Assembly (NCBI GenBank): GCA_003615045.1
Contig: ML014196.1
Coordinates: forward strand, 1 to 64,000
Direction: 5' to 3'
Length of the DNA stretch: 64,000 nucleotides
Origin: Caulochytrium protostelioides
Taxonomy: Eukaryota; Chytridiomycota; Caulochytriomycetes; Caulochytriales; Caulochytriaceae
Shown: positions 48,692 through 59,048 of the stretch, piece after piece
Numbering within the stretch: the stretch's first letter is position 1
How the letters are laid out: each line of letters begins with the position of its first letter
Program-made: the position numbers and the translations under genes
Notes under the pieces: generated by a model
What the model was told of the DNA's origin: nothing
The model's input: the letters and a program-made list of their open reading frames with translations, nothing else
Database searches by the model: none

Positions 48692-49477
48692 CCGACGACC
48701 GCCGCGAGTCAGAGCCGGCCAGACCTTGACCCGATCCCCTATTTATACTTATCCAACCATGTTTTTAGTGCGATGACGACGCGATGACGACGATGGCTGA
48801 CCGCCGGGAGGGGTCTGCCGATACGGGGTGTTGTACTGGTGACCAGGTGGAGCGCGAGCAGGCTGGCCGGCGACCAGCACCGCCAGCGCCATCCCGGCGA
48901 AGGCGAAGCAAGAGGGAAAGGGGGTTCTGGATGCAAGTCGTCGAGGACCATCACAACAAACAAACCAAAAAGTCGAAAGCACCCAACCCCCCAAAGGCTG
49001 AGCACGCCGCACCGTTCGGGGGGCGGGCCGACGGCGCGCCAGGCCGACCGACGGGAACGCTTGTGCTGCTACCATGACTCATCAGCACGCATCCGGGCAA
49101 GAGACCCCGTGAAAACTGGGATCCCTGGGGCTGATACGGCCGTGAGCGATACTGCGTGGGCGGCGAGCGCCCGCGCTAATACGGATGCTCAAGATGGTGG
49201 GGACCCGAGCTGAGCGGCACCTGCACCACGCCCCGAAAGCTTATATGCACCCGCACGCCGGCCCGAAAGCTTATTACGCTTCCCCCCTGCGCTTCCCGTC
49301 TGCGCCCCTGGGCCCTGCTGTTTCTGCGAGCGAGGACGCTGCTGTTACGGGTGGAGACGCCCCCGACGTCCCCCGACGGCCGCCGGCTGTTCCCATCCAC
49401 GTGGGGCTACATGGATCGCGGCGCCGCCTCGACGACGGCGCCGGTCTCTGTTCCGTGAGCGGCCCCTTCCTCCCGTC
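48692..49477. other. intergenic, no gene seen
   Basis: About 790 bp between two plus-strand genes. Starts with an AT-rich end-of-transcript-like patch (CCCTATTTATACTTATCC, 48736-48753). A short direct repeat, CCCGAAAGCTTAT, occurs at 49234-49246 and 49262-49274. No ORF is supported. Confidence 0.4.
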
Positions 49478-52400
49478 ATGGCAGCGCCGGAGGCGACCGC
49501 GCGGGTCGTCCTGCCGCTGATCGAGGCGCCGCCGTCCCATCCGGCGCCCAAGTCCGCCGCTGCCGCTGCCGCCACGGCCGCTACGGCTGCTGCGACCGAG
49601 ACGGCGGCGGCCGCAGCAACGCCCTCGTCATCACCCTCGTCATCGCCATCGCCATCGCCATCGCCATCGTCAGCGACAGCGACAGCGACAGCGACAGCCG
49701 CCGACGCCGCGGCGTCCACGGCCTCGCCGGCGCCTTCCGATGCGCTCTCCAGACCGGCGTCGCCCGCGGCGCGGACCGCGCCCTTCAGCGGGCCGGCCGG
49801 CGGCGTGCCCGCGGTCGCGCCGGCCGCCGAACCGGCGGGTCTCGCCTCGCATATCGCGGCCGCCGCGACGGCCGCCGGCCCGCCATGGCCCCAGCCGGGC
49901 CCCACGCCGCCGGTCGTCCACGCCGACCGCGGGCCGTCTAAGTGGATCGACGCCGCCGCCGCGCCGCCCTTCAAGGCCAAGCCACGGCCGAAGCCCGTGC
50001 GCGCGACGCCGGCAGTCGCGTCGCCGCGACTGCCGGAAGCGGCGTCCCACGAAAGCCTCGAGACACTCAGTCCTGAGGCGGACGCCGCCGCTAGTGCGGA
50101 TCCGGGCCAGCCCAAGCCGCCGCGGCGCCGCAAGATGAAGCCGGCGTCGGCCCTCGCGATTTCCCCGCCGCCGGCAGTGGCGACCGCGGCAACTGCGACG
50201 GCCTCGCCGCGGCTGCCGCCCGCGTTCCCGGAGGGTCTCGGCGTCGGCCTCACCCTCAGCGCAAGCGGCACCGGCACCGGCGGCCCCTTGTCCGATGACC
50301 CGTTCTTGCCTGATTTCGATCGCGGCTCCGTCGTGCTGCCCGCGCATCCGTCGCCCATGCTCGAGGCGAGTCCGACCGCGTTGACGGCGCCGCCCTTCCC
50401 GCTCGGCGCGGCCGCGGGCATGGCGCTTCCGCCGACGGTCCACACCGCGCCATCGCCGCACGCGACGGCGCGTGGCATCGGTGCCGGCGGTAACGCCTCC
50501 CGACTCTCAGGAAGACTGAGTCCCATCGATCTCGCGGGTGGTCCGCATCGCATCGGAGACGCCGCCTCGTCGCCGGTCTCCACATCGACCTCCGCATCGG
50601 CGTCGACCGCACGGCCCGGCGCCTTTGCCGGCGTCCCCGAGGCCATCGCCGCGGCCAACCGGAGCGAGCCGCGCGCCGCGCGCGCCCGTCTCGCCATCGC
50701 CACCTCTTTCGCCGCCACGAGCGCCGCCATGGCACCCACGAGCACCGATCCCATGCTCAGCCCGCAGCATCCCGACGGCCTCGACCCGCACCGCGACGCG
50801 ATCGCCGCCGCGGCGATCGGCGGCGCCGGGACGCACGCGGTCCCCCATGCCGCGGCGGCGCTGCAGACGCCGCCCACGGCTATGGCACTGGACGCAAGTC
50901 TGCCACCTGCCACGCCGGCATTCGCGCTCGCGCTCAACCCCACCTCCTCGCCACTCTCGGCGGGTGCGGACGCCGCCGCTGTTGCTGCCGTGGCCGCCGC
51001 CGCCGCCACCGCGCCGTCGTCCCTGATGGACTTTACCCACATGATGCCCAACTACGGCGGCGTCTCCCGCCCAGCGATGCTGAGTGTCGGCCCGCACGCT
51101 GTCCACGCCCTCGCGTCCGCCACGCTGGGTCATCAGCAGCTCCACGACTATATGGCCGCGCAGCAGCAGCCCCCCAACGCGGCGGCAGCGGGCGGGTACC
51201 ATCCGGGCCGCCCGCCGATGGCGCACGGCGCGGCGTCGGCCTCGGTGGCCATGCCCATGCACCCGTCCTCCAGCGAGTTCTGGGCCGGGTCGCCGGGCGG
51301 GATCGGCGGGTACGTCGCCGGCCACGCCGGCCTGTCGCCGCAGCTCGCGCCGGTGCCCCCACTTATCCCATCGGCAGCCGGCTTGCTCGGCCCGTCGGCG
51401 CCCGGCGGTCCGCCGTCCCCGAGCCTGCTCAGCCCGCATCTGCTGCACCCTCCCCACCACCACGGGCATCCCCACCACGGGCTGTCGCTCCCAATGCCGC
51501 TGTCCATCTCGATCCCGCCGGCGCCGGCGCCAGGGACGGTGCCCGGCTCGATGGTCGCCGCAGGGGCATTCGAGCGCGGCCACGTCCTGTCGGCGCCCGC
51601 CTCGTGTCGCTCCCCCCTCATGGCGCCGGTGTCCGCCATGTCGCCCACGGCCCAGCAGCAGCAGCAGCAGCACGCCATGCTGGTGCTGCCCGCCCATCAC
51701 CCGATGCACCTCCAGCACCACTCGGGCTCGCTGCCACCCGCCGCGACGTCGCACCCCGCCGCGCCCTCGGCGTCGCACGCCGCGGCAATGCACCACCACT
51801 ACCCGGCCTTCGGTCCGCCGCCGTTGATCCCGCTGGCCGCGACGCAGGCCGCGGCAGCGCAGCGTGCGCCGTCGCCGCCGCCGACGGTGCCGCCGCCGCG
51901 CCCGTCGCTGTCGCAGCTCGCGCGCCTCGACGCGCCGTTCAAGAAGCGGCGGTACGTGCCGCAGCCGCGGTCGCTGAACGACGTGCTGTGCTGCCGCGCG
52001 GTGCGCCCGCACCCGGGTGCCGGCGGCGACGCGGCGCCCTCGCCCGCAGCGTCCTCGACGCCGCAGCCCGTCTGGACCTCCGCCGCCGCGTCGGCCGCCA
52101 TGGCGGGGACCTGGTCCCACCCGACCGTCCAGTTCATCCGGTGGGACGTGCTGATTCCCGAGGTGGGCGAGCGCCACACGCTGCCGCGCGCCCAGCTCGT
52201 GCCCCAGGCCGCCTCGTCGACAGCGTCCTCGGCGTCCTCGTCCTCGTCCTCGGCCCCGACGACCGGCACCACGCCCTTCACCCCGGCGACGGCGACGAAG
52301 GCAGCGACCGCTGCGTCCGAGCCCGAGCCTCGGGAGGCGGCGGTCCCGTCGGCGGCCGCGGCGTCGCCGTCGCCGCCGCCGCCGTTGGGCGAGCCGGACG

Positions 52401-55400
52401 CGCGGCCGTGGCCGGACCCGCAGCTCGCGGCGTGCCTCGCAGAGATCGCGCCGCCGGGCGTTCCGAACCTCCACGTCCACGTGCGCCTCAACCTCGCCAC
52501 GTACAGCCCGTTCGCGGTCCAGAACGAGCTCGTGTTCCAGTCGCGGCTCCCGCGGCTGCTCGCCAACTGCTTGACCGTGTACCAGGCTGGCCGCCGCGTG
52601 TATGCAACGCGCCAGATCGTTGTTCCGACGCCGCACCGCGTCCCGCGCCCCGGCGGCCACCCGCGCCACGCCCCGGCAGCGGCGGAACCCGCGCCGGCGG
52701 CGGCCCCGGCGGGACGCGGCTCCGGGATGCGGGGCCGGCCGCGCAAACGTCCGCGCGTCGGCGTGGGCCGCCCGCCCGCGTCTCGCGACGGCAGCCACGA
52801 GGAGACGGCGGGCCCTGCCGCCGCCGCTGCCGCCGCTGCTGCTGCTGCCGACGACGACGAGGACTCGGTTCTCTCGCCGCCCATGGCGCCGCTGCCGGCG
52901 TATGGCAGCGGCCGTCCGGAGCCGCCGCCGCCGGAGTTGGCGGACCCCGGCGACGAAGACGCGTTTACCCGCGTGTGGACCTACTCGTGCCCGTTTCTCG
53001 AGGGCTACCTCGACGCCCTGCTCGCGTGCACGACGGCCGCGCGGGAGACCCTCTCGGCGATGGTCGTCGTGCAGACGCTGGAGGACCTCGACGCGAGCGA
53101 TGTCGACCACCTGCCGCCCGTGCATGTCGGCGTGTACACGATCGATGCGGAGGGCGGGCCGGCGCATCCGGCGGCGCGCGCGCCGCCGGGGATGGTGCTG
53201 CAGACGGACACGCCGCGTGCCGGGCCGCTGCGGCTCGGGAGCATCCGTGCGCAGCCGCTGAGCGCCATCCCGCGATGGGGCCCTGCGCGCCTCGTCGCGT
53301 GGCAATGGCAGCCGGTGATGCCGACGCCGTTCCTCATCGGCGCGCAGCCCTTCCTCAGCCCCACGGGCCACGGCCACGGCGGCCGCCGGCGGTTCCCGCT
53401 GCCGTCGCTGCCGCAGTCGCTGCGCGGCCACGCCCACCTCCTGCCCTTCAGCCCGGCCCAGGTGCCCAGCTACCTGTTCACGTGCGGCTTCACGACCGAG
53501 CTGCTCGCCAAGGCGCAGATGTACGGCTACCAAAGCCGCCGCTGCGGCCGCCACGCGTCATCAGCGCCCTCGACGCCGTCGGCCGCCTCGCCGTCGCGCT
53601 CGTGGGCGCCGACGCCCGCGCCGCCGGCGGGCGAGGACGGCCCTGATCGCGGCAGCCAGGACGTCGTCGCCGCGACCCCCGCGTTGGATGCCGTCGCACC
53701 AGAGGGCACACAACCGCTGGATGCGCCCACACCTCTGCACGCCGCACGCGGCGTCAACGTTCAACCGGAGGCGGACGCCGAGGCGGATGCCAAGGCGGAC
53801 AGGGACGCGGATGCGGCGTCACCGTCGGGCCCCATCGCCGTGCCCGCCGTCGCCGCCGCCGCGGAACCCGCCGCCGCCGTCGGTGCCCCGGCGCCGCTGA
53901 CGGACGCCGGCCCCGGGACGCCGGCCGCAGGACCCTCGGCGGTGCCGACGCCGCCGCGAAGCGTGACGCCGGCGACGGCGAGCGCCGCGCCCTGCGACGC
54001 CGCGTCGCCCATGCCGGCGTCGCCCACGTCGCCGACGCGGTCCCCGCGCTCGTTCGGCGGCATGGAGGCCCTCCAGCGCGACGTCACCATCACGCTGCCG
54101 CGCCCCGCGCATCTGCAGGTCGTCCGCCTCGTCGCGCGCGCCGGCGAGACGCCCGTCTCCATCGCGGACGGCCGCTGGATCTTCCCTGAGCTCGTCAAGA
54201 CGGGGTCGGCGACGGCGTCCACGGCGACGGCGTCCGCGGCGCCCCAGACGGCCTCGTCGAAGGAAGCCCCGCGGTCGGCGCCCGCCCCAGCGGTCCCAGC
54301 AGCTCCAGCGGCCCCAGCAGCCGCGAACGCCGTGCCCGTTGCGGCGTGTTCCGAGCCCGCGGCCATGCCACCCGCGGAGGAGCGCGCCGCTATGGACACA
54401 CGCGGGTCGTCGCCGACGCCGACGCCGTTGGAACCCGCGGTTGGCGACGTGGCCATGGCCGACGCCGCCGCTGACGCCGTCGCGAACGCCGCTGCGCAGA
54501 CGGTCGTCACGCCGCCCATGAGCCTGGCCGCGGTCGAGGCCATTCAGCACCCCGTGCTATCGGCCGCGCCGTCGGTGACGGTGGCCATGACGCCGGGTGG
54601 CCCGCTGACGGCGGACCCCGCAGCCGGGCCGTGCCCGGCCGCGGCGACGACCGCTTCCCCGCGTGCGGTGGACGCCCTGTCGCCACTCGCCGCCGTCGGC
54701 ACTGCCGAGCCGTCGGCGATGGCTAGCGTCCTGCCCGAGATCGCGCCCGCGACCGCAGTCACGCTGCCGCCGACGCCGCGTCTGATCAGCCCGCCCATCG
54801 TGTCGGACGCGCCGAACCCCGCGTCCGCCGTCACTGACGCCGCCGCCACGGACGCCGCCGCGATCCCGGCAACTTCCCCGCCCCGCGAGGCGATGGCCGT
54901 TGACGGATCGCCGGCCGTGCCGGCGCCGGCGTCAACGGTCCCGATCGCGACGACGCCTGCGCCCGCGACTACGACGACCGCGGACACGACCACCACCACC
55001 ACCACCGCGGCGGAGACGCCGGCGTCACTGAAGGCATCGCCGTCGGCCGCGCCGGTCGCCGATCCGGCCTCGGTGGCGCGCGGACTCGCCCAGCGTTTGC
55101 GGGAGCTCTCGGCGGTGCCGACGGTGGCCGCATCGGCCGCCCCCGCGACGTCCTCGTCGGCCTTGTCAGCGGCGGGCCCCGCGCCGCCGCGCGCTTCGGG
55201 CCGCGGCGGCCTGCAGGAGACGACGTACCAGTATACCTTCTCGTTCACGCCGGCGCTGGACACGCCGTGGCCGTCGGACTGCGCCACGTGCGATCTGCCG
55301 CGGCTGATGGGCCCCTGGCTCGATGTCATTGACGTCGTTGTGGAAGTCGGTCCGGACGACGTGAAGCGGCCCGTCCTCTGCATTCTGATGCATGTCGAGA

Positions 55401-55438
55401 TCTCGCCGCAGCCTTACTTTACGTGCCTGCCGCTCTAG
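49478..55438 (+). CDS. large disordered protein with conserved C-terminal blocks (TEAD YAP-binding-fold-like?), probable nuclear factor
   Basis: 1986 residues from ATG 49478. The first 800 residues are Ala/Pro/Ser/His-rich, with Gln and His runs. Conserved-looking folded blocks then appear, separated by disorder. They are FKKRRYVPQPRSLNDVLCCR (near 824), WSHPTVQFIRWDVLIPEVGE (near 880), and NLHVHVRLNLATYSPF (near 996) followed by VFQSRLPRLLANCLTVYQAG and RRVYATRQI. Further on are WTYSCPFLEGYLDALLACTT (near 1167), SYLFTCGFTTELLAKAQMYG (near 1330) and a C-terminal YQYTFSFTPALDTPWPSDCA to ...PVLCILMHVEISPQ. The order and pattern of the middle blocks and the end recall the YAP-binding domain of TEAD factors, but no TEA DNA-binding domain is visible. 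An AT-hook-like RGRPRKRPRVG near 1088 hints at nuclear location. Function unproven. Confidence 0.6.
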   Translation: MAAPEATARVVLPLIEAPPSHPAPKSAAAAAATAATAAATETAAAAATPSSSPSSSPSPSPSPSSATATATATAADAAASTASPAPSDALSRPASPAARTAPFSGPAGGVPAVAPAAEPAGLASHIAAAATAAGPPWPQPGPTPPVVHADRGPSKWIDAAAAPPFKAKPRPKPVRATPAVASPRLPEAASHESLETLSPEADAAASADPGQPKPPRRRKMKPASALAISPPPAVATAATATASPRLPPAFPEGLGVGLTLSASGTGTGGPLSDDPFLPDFDRGSVVLPAHPSPMLEASPTALTAPPFPLGAAAGMALPPTVHTAPSPHATARGIGAGGNASRLSGRLSPIDLAGGPHRIGDAASSPVSTSTSASASTARPGAFAGVPEAIAAANRSEPRAARARLAIATSFAATSAAMAPTSTDPMLSPQHPDGLDPHRDAIAAAAIGGAGTHAVPHAAAALQTPPTAMALDASLPPATPAFALALNPTSSPLSAGADAAAVAAVAAAAATAPSSLMDFTHMMPNYGGVSRPAMLSVGPHAVHALASATLGHQQLHDYMAAQQQPPNAAAAGGYHPGRPPMAHGAASASVAMPMHPSSSEFWAGSPGGIGGYVAGHAGLSPQLAPVPPLIPSAAGLLGPSAPGGPPSPSLLSPHLLHPPHHHGHPHHGLSLPMPLSISIPPAPAPGTVPGSMVAAGAFERGHVLSAPASCRSPLMAPVSAMSPTAQQQQQQHAMLVLPAHHPMHLQHHSGSLPPAATSHPAAPSASHAAAMHHHYPAFGPPPLIPLAATQAAAAQRAPSPPPTVPPPRPSLSQLARLDAPFKKRRYVPQPRSLNDVLCCRAVRPHPGAGGDAAPSPAASSTPQPVWTSAAASAAMAGTWSHPTVQFIRWDVLIPEVGERHTLPRAQLVPQAASSTASSASSSSSSAPTTGTTPFTPATATKAATAASEPEPREAAVPSAAAASPSPPPPLGEPDARPWPDPQLAACLAEIAPPGVPNLHVHVRLNLATYSPFAVQNELVFQSRLPRLLANCLTVYQAGRRVYATRQIVVPTPHRVPRPGGHPRHAPAAAEPAPAAAPAGRGSGMRGRPRKRPRVGVGRPPASRDGSHEETAGPAAAAAAAAAAADDDEDSVLSPPMAPLPAYGSGRPEPPPPELADPGDEDAFTRVWTYSCPFLEGYLDALLACTTAARETLSAMVVVQTLEDLDASDVDHLPPVHVGVYTIDAEGGPAHPAARAPPGMVLQTDTPRAGPLRLGSIRAQPLSAIPRWGPARLVAWQWQPVMPTPFLIGAQPFLSPTGHGHGGRRRFPLPSLPQSLRGHAHLLPFSPAQVPSYLFTCGFTTELLAKAQMYGYQSRRCGRHASSAPSTPSAASPSRSWAPTPAPPAGEDGPDRGSQDVVAATPALDAVAPEGTQPLDAPTPLHAARGVNVQPEADAEADAKADRDADAASPSGPIAVPAVAAAAEPAAAVGAPAPLTDAGPGTPAAGPSAVPTPPRSVTPATASAAPCDAASPMPASPTSPTRSPRSFGGMEALQRDVTITLPRPAHLQVVRLVARAGETPVSIADGRWIFPELVKTGSATASTATASAAPQTASSKEAPRSAPAPAVPAAPAAPAAANAVPVAACSEPAAMPPAEERAAMDTRGSSPTPTPLEPAVGDVAMADAAADAVANAAAQTVVTPPMSLAAVEAIQHPVLSAAPSVTVAMTPGGPLTADPAAGPCPAAATTASPRAVDALSPLAAVGTAEPSAMASVLPEIAPATAVTLPPTPRLISPPIVSDAPNPASAVTDAAATDAAAIPATSPPREAMAVDGSPAVPAPASTVPIATTPAPATTTTADTTTTTTTAAETPASLKASPSAAPVADPASVARGLAQRLRELSAVPTVAASAAPATSSSALSAAGPAPPRASGRGGLQETTYQYTFSFTPALDTPWPSDCATCDLPRLMGPWLDVIDVVVEVGPDDVKRPVLCILMHVEISPQPYFTCLPL

Positions 55439-55761
55439 CACTCTGATTCTGATGTCGCACAGGCTTCACGTGTATCGACCCTGATTTCAATAGAGTCGGC
55501 TTCGATAGACGGTGCGAGGATTCATGGTCATGATCATGATCTCCGGATCTCCGGATCAAGCATCGTCCGTCACGAAGGACGGAAGGGAGCATTCATGGTC
55601 GGAGTTGCAAACCCCCGAAGGGGTGCTAAGCCTCATCGGTTGGAACGGCTGGGCCCTGTAGAGCGGCTGAAGAGCGGGCTGTCCGGGCAAGGGTCGTTCC
55701 ATCACCCGTCACGATCGCATCCACAGTGCTGCCTAGACGATCGCCAGCCGCGGCCACGTGG
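55439..55761. other. short intergenic region, no gene seen
   Basis: About 320 bp between two plus-strand genes. It contains a TTTCAATAGAGTC element at 55484-55496 and tandem ATCTCCGG-type words near 55540-55556. No coding sequence. Confidence 0.4.
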
Positions 55762-56263
55762 ATGGACGCTCCCGAGGCTGGCGGCGGTCTCCACCGCACA
55801 CGCGTCCCGACACCGCCGCCACGCACACCCTTCGGCCGCATCGGGAGCGATCACGGGATGGCCTCTGGCATACCTGGCGCGGGCGCCGCCGCCGCCGCCG
55901 CCGCCGCGCCGGTGCCGCCCGTGGCCGCATCGATCCGCGCGCTCGTCCACGCGTACCTCGCGACGCGCCGCGTCTACCCGCCCGAGGCCTTTGCAGCCGT
56001 CAGCTTCGCGGGGCTGCCGACGCCGCGTGCCCGCGTCCCGGCGCTCGCGGCGTACATCGATGCGTGCCTCGCGCCGTTGCTCGACGCCGCCGACCGCGAC
56101 CGCTCGCCGTATGCGGCCGCCCTGCGGCACGTCGCGGCGTCGCCGTCGCCGCCGGCGGGCGCCGCGCCTTCGATCGCGCAGCCGTTGCGCGGCTGGGCCG
56201 CCGTCCACGTGCTTCTCTTCGACACGGCGCGGCAGCGGCAAGCGCCCGGGGACGGCGCCGCCC

Positions 56264-56299
<36 letters not shown>

Positions 56300-57072
56300 A
56301 CGATGACGACGATCCGGCGAGCTGGCCGCAGACGCAGACGCAGGCGCGCACGCTGACGCCGCCGCCGCCGCCGCCCGCCGCGCGCGACCCCGGGACGGCG
56401 TCCCATTGGCCGTATCCGATCCGCGAGCAGCTGACGATCCGGATCGTCCATGCGCTAGCGGACGCCGCGGCGGGCGGGCGCCACGAGGACGACGCTGCGG
56501 CGGCGACGGCCGCCGCCGCCGCCGCCGCCCGCGGCTGGCGCGCCGTGCTGCTGCCGCTCCTGGCGCTGCCGACGCGCCACGACAGCGCTGATCGTGACGA
56601 CGGCGACGGCGAAGCCGACGGCGAGGCCGCGGCCGAGGCCGAGGCCGACAGCGACGCGTGGGCGCCCGGCGCCGCGTGGCGCATCGTGCTCGAGACGGCG
56701 CAGGACGTCGCGCCCGCGACGCAGAGGCACGTGGCGCAGGGCATGCAGGCCGCGACGGTGCACGCGACGGATCCGGCGCGGGCCTGGCTCGCGACGCGGA
56801 CGGCCGCCCGGCCCGGCGCTCAGCCGCGGCCGCGCGCGGATCGCTTCGCCGACGACGCCGACGCCGACGACGACGACGACGCCATGGATGGCGACGCATC
56901 GCTCGACAACGCCGACGACGACGGCGTGGGCGCCATGGTCGGCTTCCCGGACGCCGTCGTCGTGCCGGTCGGCCAAGGCCGCATCGGGCGCGATGGGACG
57001 CGGCTGCGCCTGCATGTGCTGGCCCGTGCAACGTCGCGGCACGGCACGGCCCCGCTGACGCCGCAAGCGTAG
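55762..57072 (+). CDS. REV7/MAD2L2-like HORMA-domain protein
   Basis: 436 residues from the first ATG (55762); a second ATG at 55858 (MASGIPG) lies closer to the conserved region and may be the true start. The N-terminal part reads SIRALVHAYLATRRVYPPEA followed by F, and then VPALAAYIDACLAPLLDAADR, WAAVHVLLFDT and, near the end, DGTRLRLHVLARAT. This order matches REV7: helix with V/I-L-Y-x-R-x-V-Y-P-x-x-x-F; L-x-x-Y-I-x-x-x-L-x-x-x-x-P-L-L; the VVV-L-D strand; and the C-terminal safety-belt strand MQLYVE. REV7 bridges REV3 and REV1 in translesion DNA polymerase zeta and acts in other HORMA assemblies. Long Asp/Ala-rich insertions replace parts of the middle. Homology rests on motif pattern only. 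Confidence 0.55.
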
Positions 57073-57596
57073 CATGGATCGCGGAGGCCTCGTCAGGACA
57101 AGAAGCGGCAATAAAATAAGATAAGGAAGAGGAAAGAGAAAAGTGAAAAGAAGAGCCAAGAAGGGAAACCAGCGCACCGCGCGGTGACGAGTATAATTCG
57201 AAGAAGGGAGGCGCGGTCAGCGTCGATCGCACCCCGCTTCTAGGGATGGCCTTGGCGGCCGTCGCCCGATGGGAACTCGAACGCATCGACAACGGATGCG
57301 TCAGGAAGACAGCTCGAAAGCTCAGAAAACAGCGGCAGGAACCGCTGGCCAATCGCCATGCCCGGGAGGGAGCGGGTGAGGGCCACAAGAGCGTGTTGCC
57401 CATCTCACCGTCCGTCGGGCCTCTGGATGCTGCGACTCTCTTCGCAGGGTCGGCCCCATCGCGCGCGGCACCGAAGCCGAGCTGTTCCGCGATGGCGTTT
57501 CGTTCTATGGCCTGGCATGGCATGGCACGGGGGCGTCGCATCGCGGCGCTGCGTCGTCATGATCGTGGTCGTGTCGCCAGAGACCGAGTCGGGCAT
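57073..57596. other. convergent intergenic region, no gene seen
   Basis: About 520 bp between the convergent REV7-like and GAR1 stops. Contains an AATAAA signal (57110-57115) and an A/G-rich purine tract at 57108-57165. No ORF is supported. Confidence 0.45.
57110..57115 (+). promoter_or_regulatory. AATAAA polyadenylation signal after the REV7-like gene
   Basis: Canonical AATAAA 38 bp after the stop codon, followed by a purine-rich tract, in a genome where such AT-rich words are rare. Confidence 0.6.
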
Positions 57597-58340
57597 CTAG
57601 TAGCCGCCACGGCCGCCACGGCCGCCGCCGAAGCCGCCACGGCCGCGGGGCGCGCCGCCGCGAGCGCCGAAGCCGCCGCCACGGCCGCCGAAGCTGCCGC
57701 CGCGGCCGCCGCCGAAGCTGCCGCCGCGGCCGCCGAAGCCGCCGCCACGCGCGCCGCCGCGCGCGCCGCCGCGGGCGAAGCTGCCGCCGCGCGCGCCATA
57801 GCCGCCGCGCGCGCCCATGCCCTGCATGCCGAGCTTCTTGGCGGGCTTGACCTTGGGCCCGGTGTTCTGCGGCAGGAAGCGCTGCAGCGGGAGCAGCTTG
57901 TCGCCGCCGATGCAGACGACGTCGCCGGCGTTGAAGGCCTTGGCCTGGACGCCGTCGGCGAGCTTGACGGTGAAGAAGAGGCGGTGCAGCGGGCCGAGGA
58001 TCTCGTCCACCTTGCCGATAAGGGCCTTGGCGGGCGTGTAGATGGGCGCGTTGAAGTAGGGCACGCGCTGCGCGGCGTCGTTGCTCTCGCAGACGAGCTG
58101 GCCCTCGGTCGTGAACTGGAACGTCGCGATGGGCACGACGGTGTCGGGCGGGCCCATGGGCGCGGCCGGACGGCCGCCGAAGCCGCCGCCGCGGCCACCG
58201 CCACGGCCGCCGCGGGCGCCGCCGAAGGACGAGCCGCCACGGGCGCCGCCGAAGCCGCCGCGGCCGCCGGCCGGGGGCCCGCGGGAAGCCGCGACCGCCG
58301 GCGCGGCGGTCACGCCGCCAGGACGAGGAATGTAAACCAT
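57597..58340 (-). CDS. GAR1: H/ACA snoRNP subunit GAR1
   Basis: 247 residues from ATG 58338-58340 (MVYIPRPGG). N- and C-terminal glycine-arginine-rich (GAR) domains (RGGRGGG, RGGARGG repeats) flank a conserved core at about 75-160. The core includes TTEGQLVCESNDAAQRVPYF, NAPIYTPAKALIGKVDEILG, FFTVKLADGVQAKAFNAGD and DKLLPLQRFLPQ. Gar1 is a core protein of H/ACA RNPs that guide rRNA pseudouridylation, and it sits next to the Cbf5/dyskerin pseudouridine synthase. It works in the nucleolus. The open frame runs further upstream but the sequence there is non-GAR simple sequence. Length fits the family (about 200-230). Confidence 0.95.
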   Translation of the reverse strand: MVYIPRPGGVTAAPAVAASRGPPAGGRGGFGGARGGSSFGGARGGRGGGRGGGFGGRPAAPMGPPDTVVPIATFQFTTEGQLVCESNDAAQRVPYFNAPIYTPAKALIGKVDEILGPLHRLFFTVKLADGVQAKAFNAGDVVCIGGDKLLPLQRFLPQNTGPKVKPAKKLGMQGMGARGGYGARGGSFARGGARGGARGGGFGGRGGSFGGGRGGSFGGRGGGFGARGGAPRGRGGFGGGRGGRGGY

Positions 58341-59048
58341 GGCGCTCTCAGGGAGATGGGTGGCGAAAGGGGGGAGGGGAAGGGAGACGCCGCAGGGCCG
58401 CAGGCGTTGAGTATGGAAAGACGGACGGCGACAGAGGGGCGGCGTAGGGGCGGACCACGTCGAAGGGGGTCTCGTGGTCATACCACGGCTCGAGCGTCGA
58501 CCCCTCGGCCCCTTCAGGTGCCGTGAGCCCTCGTGGGTGCTCTCGCCCGCTGGCGTGGGCTCGCGCGATGCCTCGGCCAAGAAAGCATACGGGGGTCGCT
58601 TGATGCCGGTGGCCGAGGTCGCTGCGCCCCGGAGCCGCGGGCCGCGCACCGCAGCGCACCGCAGCGCACGCGCTCGAGCGCGCCGCACGACCTGACCTGG
58701 AGCGGCGGCCGACGGGTCCGCCGTCCACGCCACGGCGCCCGCGGCCGACGGCCGCCGCCGGTCGCCGCCGGCGCACTCCGCCGCGTCAGCGGACTTTTCG
58801 GCACCGCCGAGCGGCGATGGGCCGCGGGCCGGCGTCCGCCCGTGTGGCGGCCGTGCCCGGGTGGCGCAGCCACGCCTCCCGTCCAGGCGCGGCCGGGATC
58901 CCGGGATCGGTCCACGGAGCGGCCGCGCGGCCGTCCGGCATCAGACGGCGACGGCGACGGCGCCCCCGAGCCGCGACCGGGATCCGGCAGCGTCCAGCCG
59001 CCGCGCCGGTCCAACAGCACCTCCACGGCGCCGGAGGGAGACTTTGGG

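Noticed and set aside
50507-53554. 1015-residue Arg-rich ORF antisense to the TEAD-like protein
   Set aside because: Shadow ORF; over 25 percent Arg with no conserved motif.
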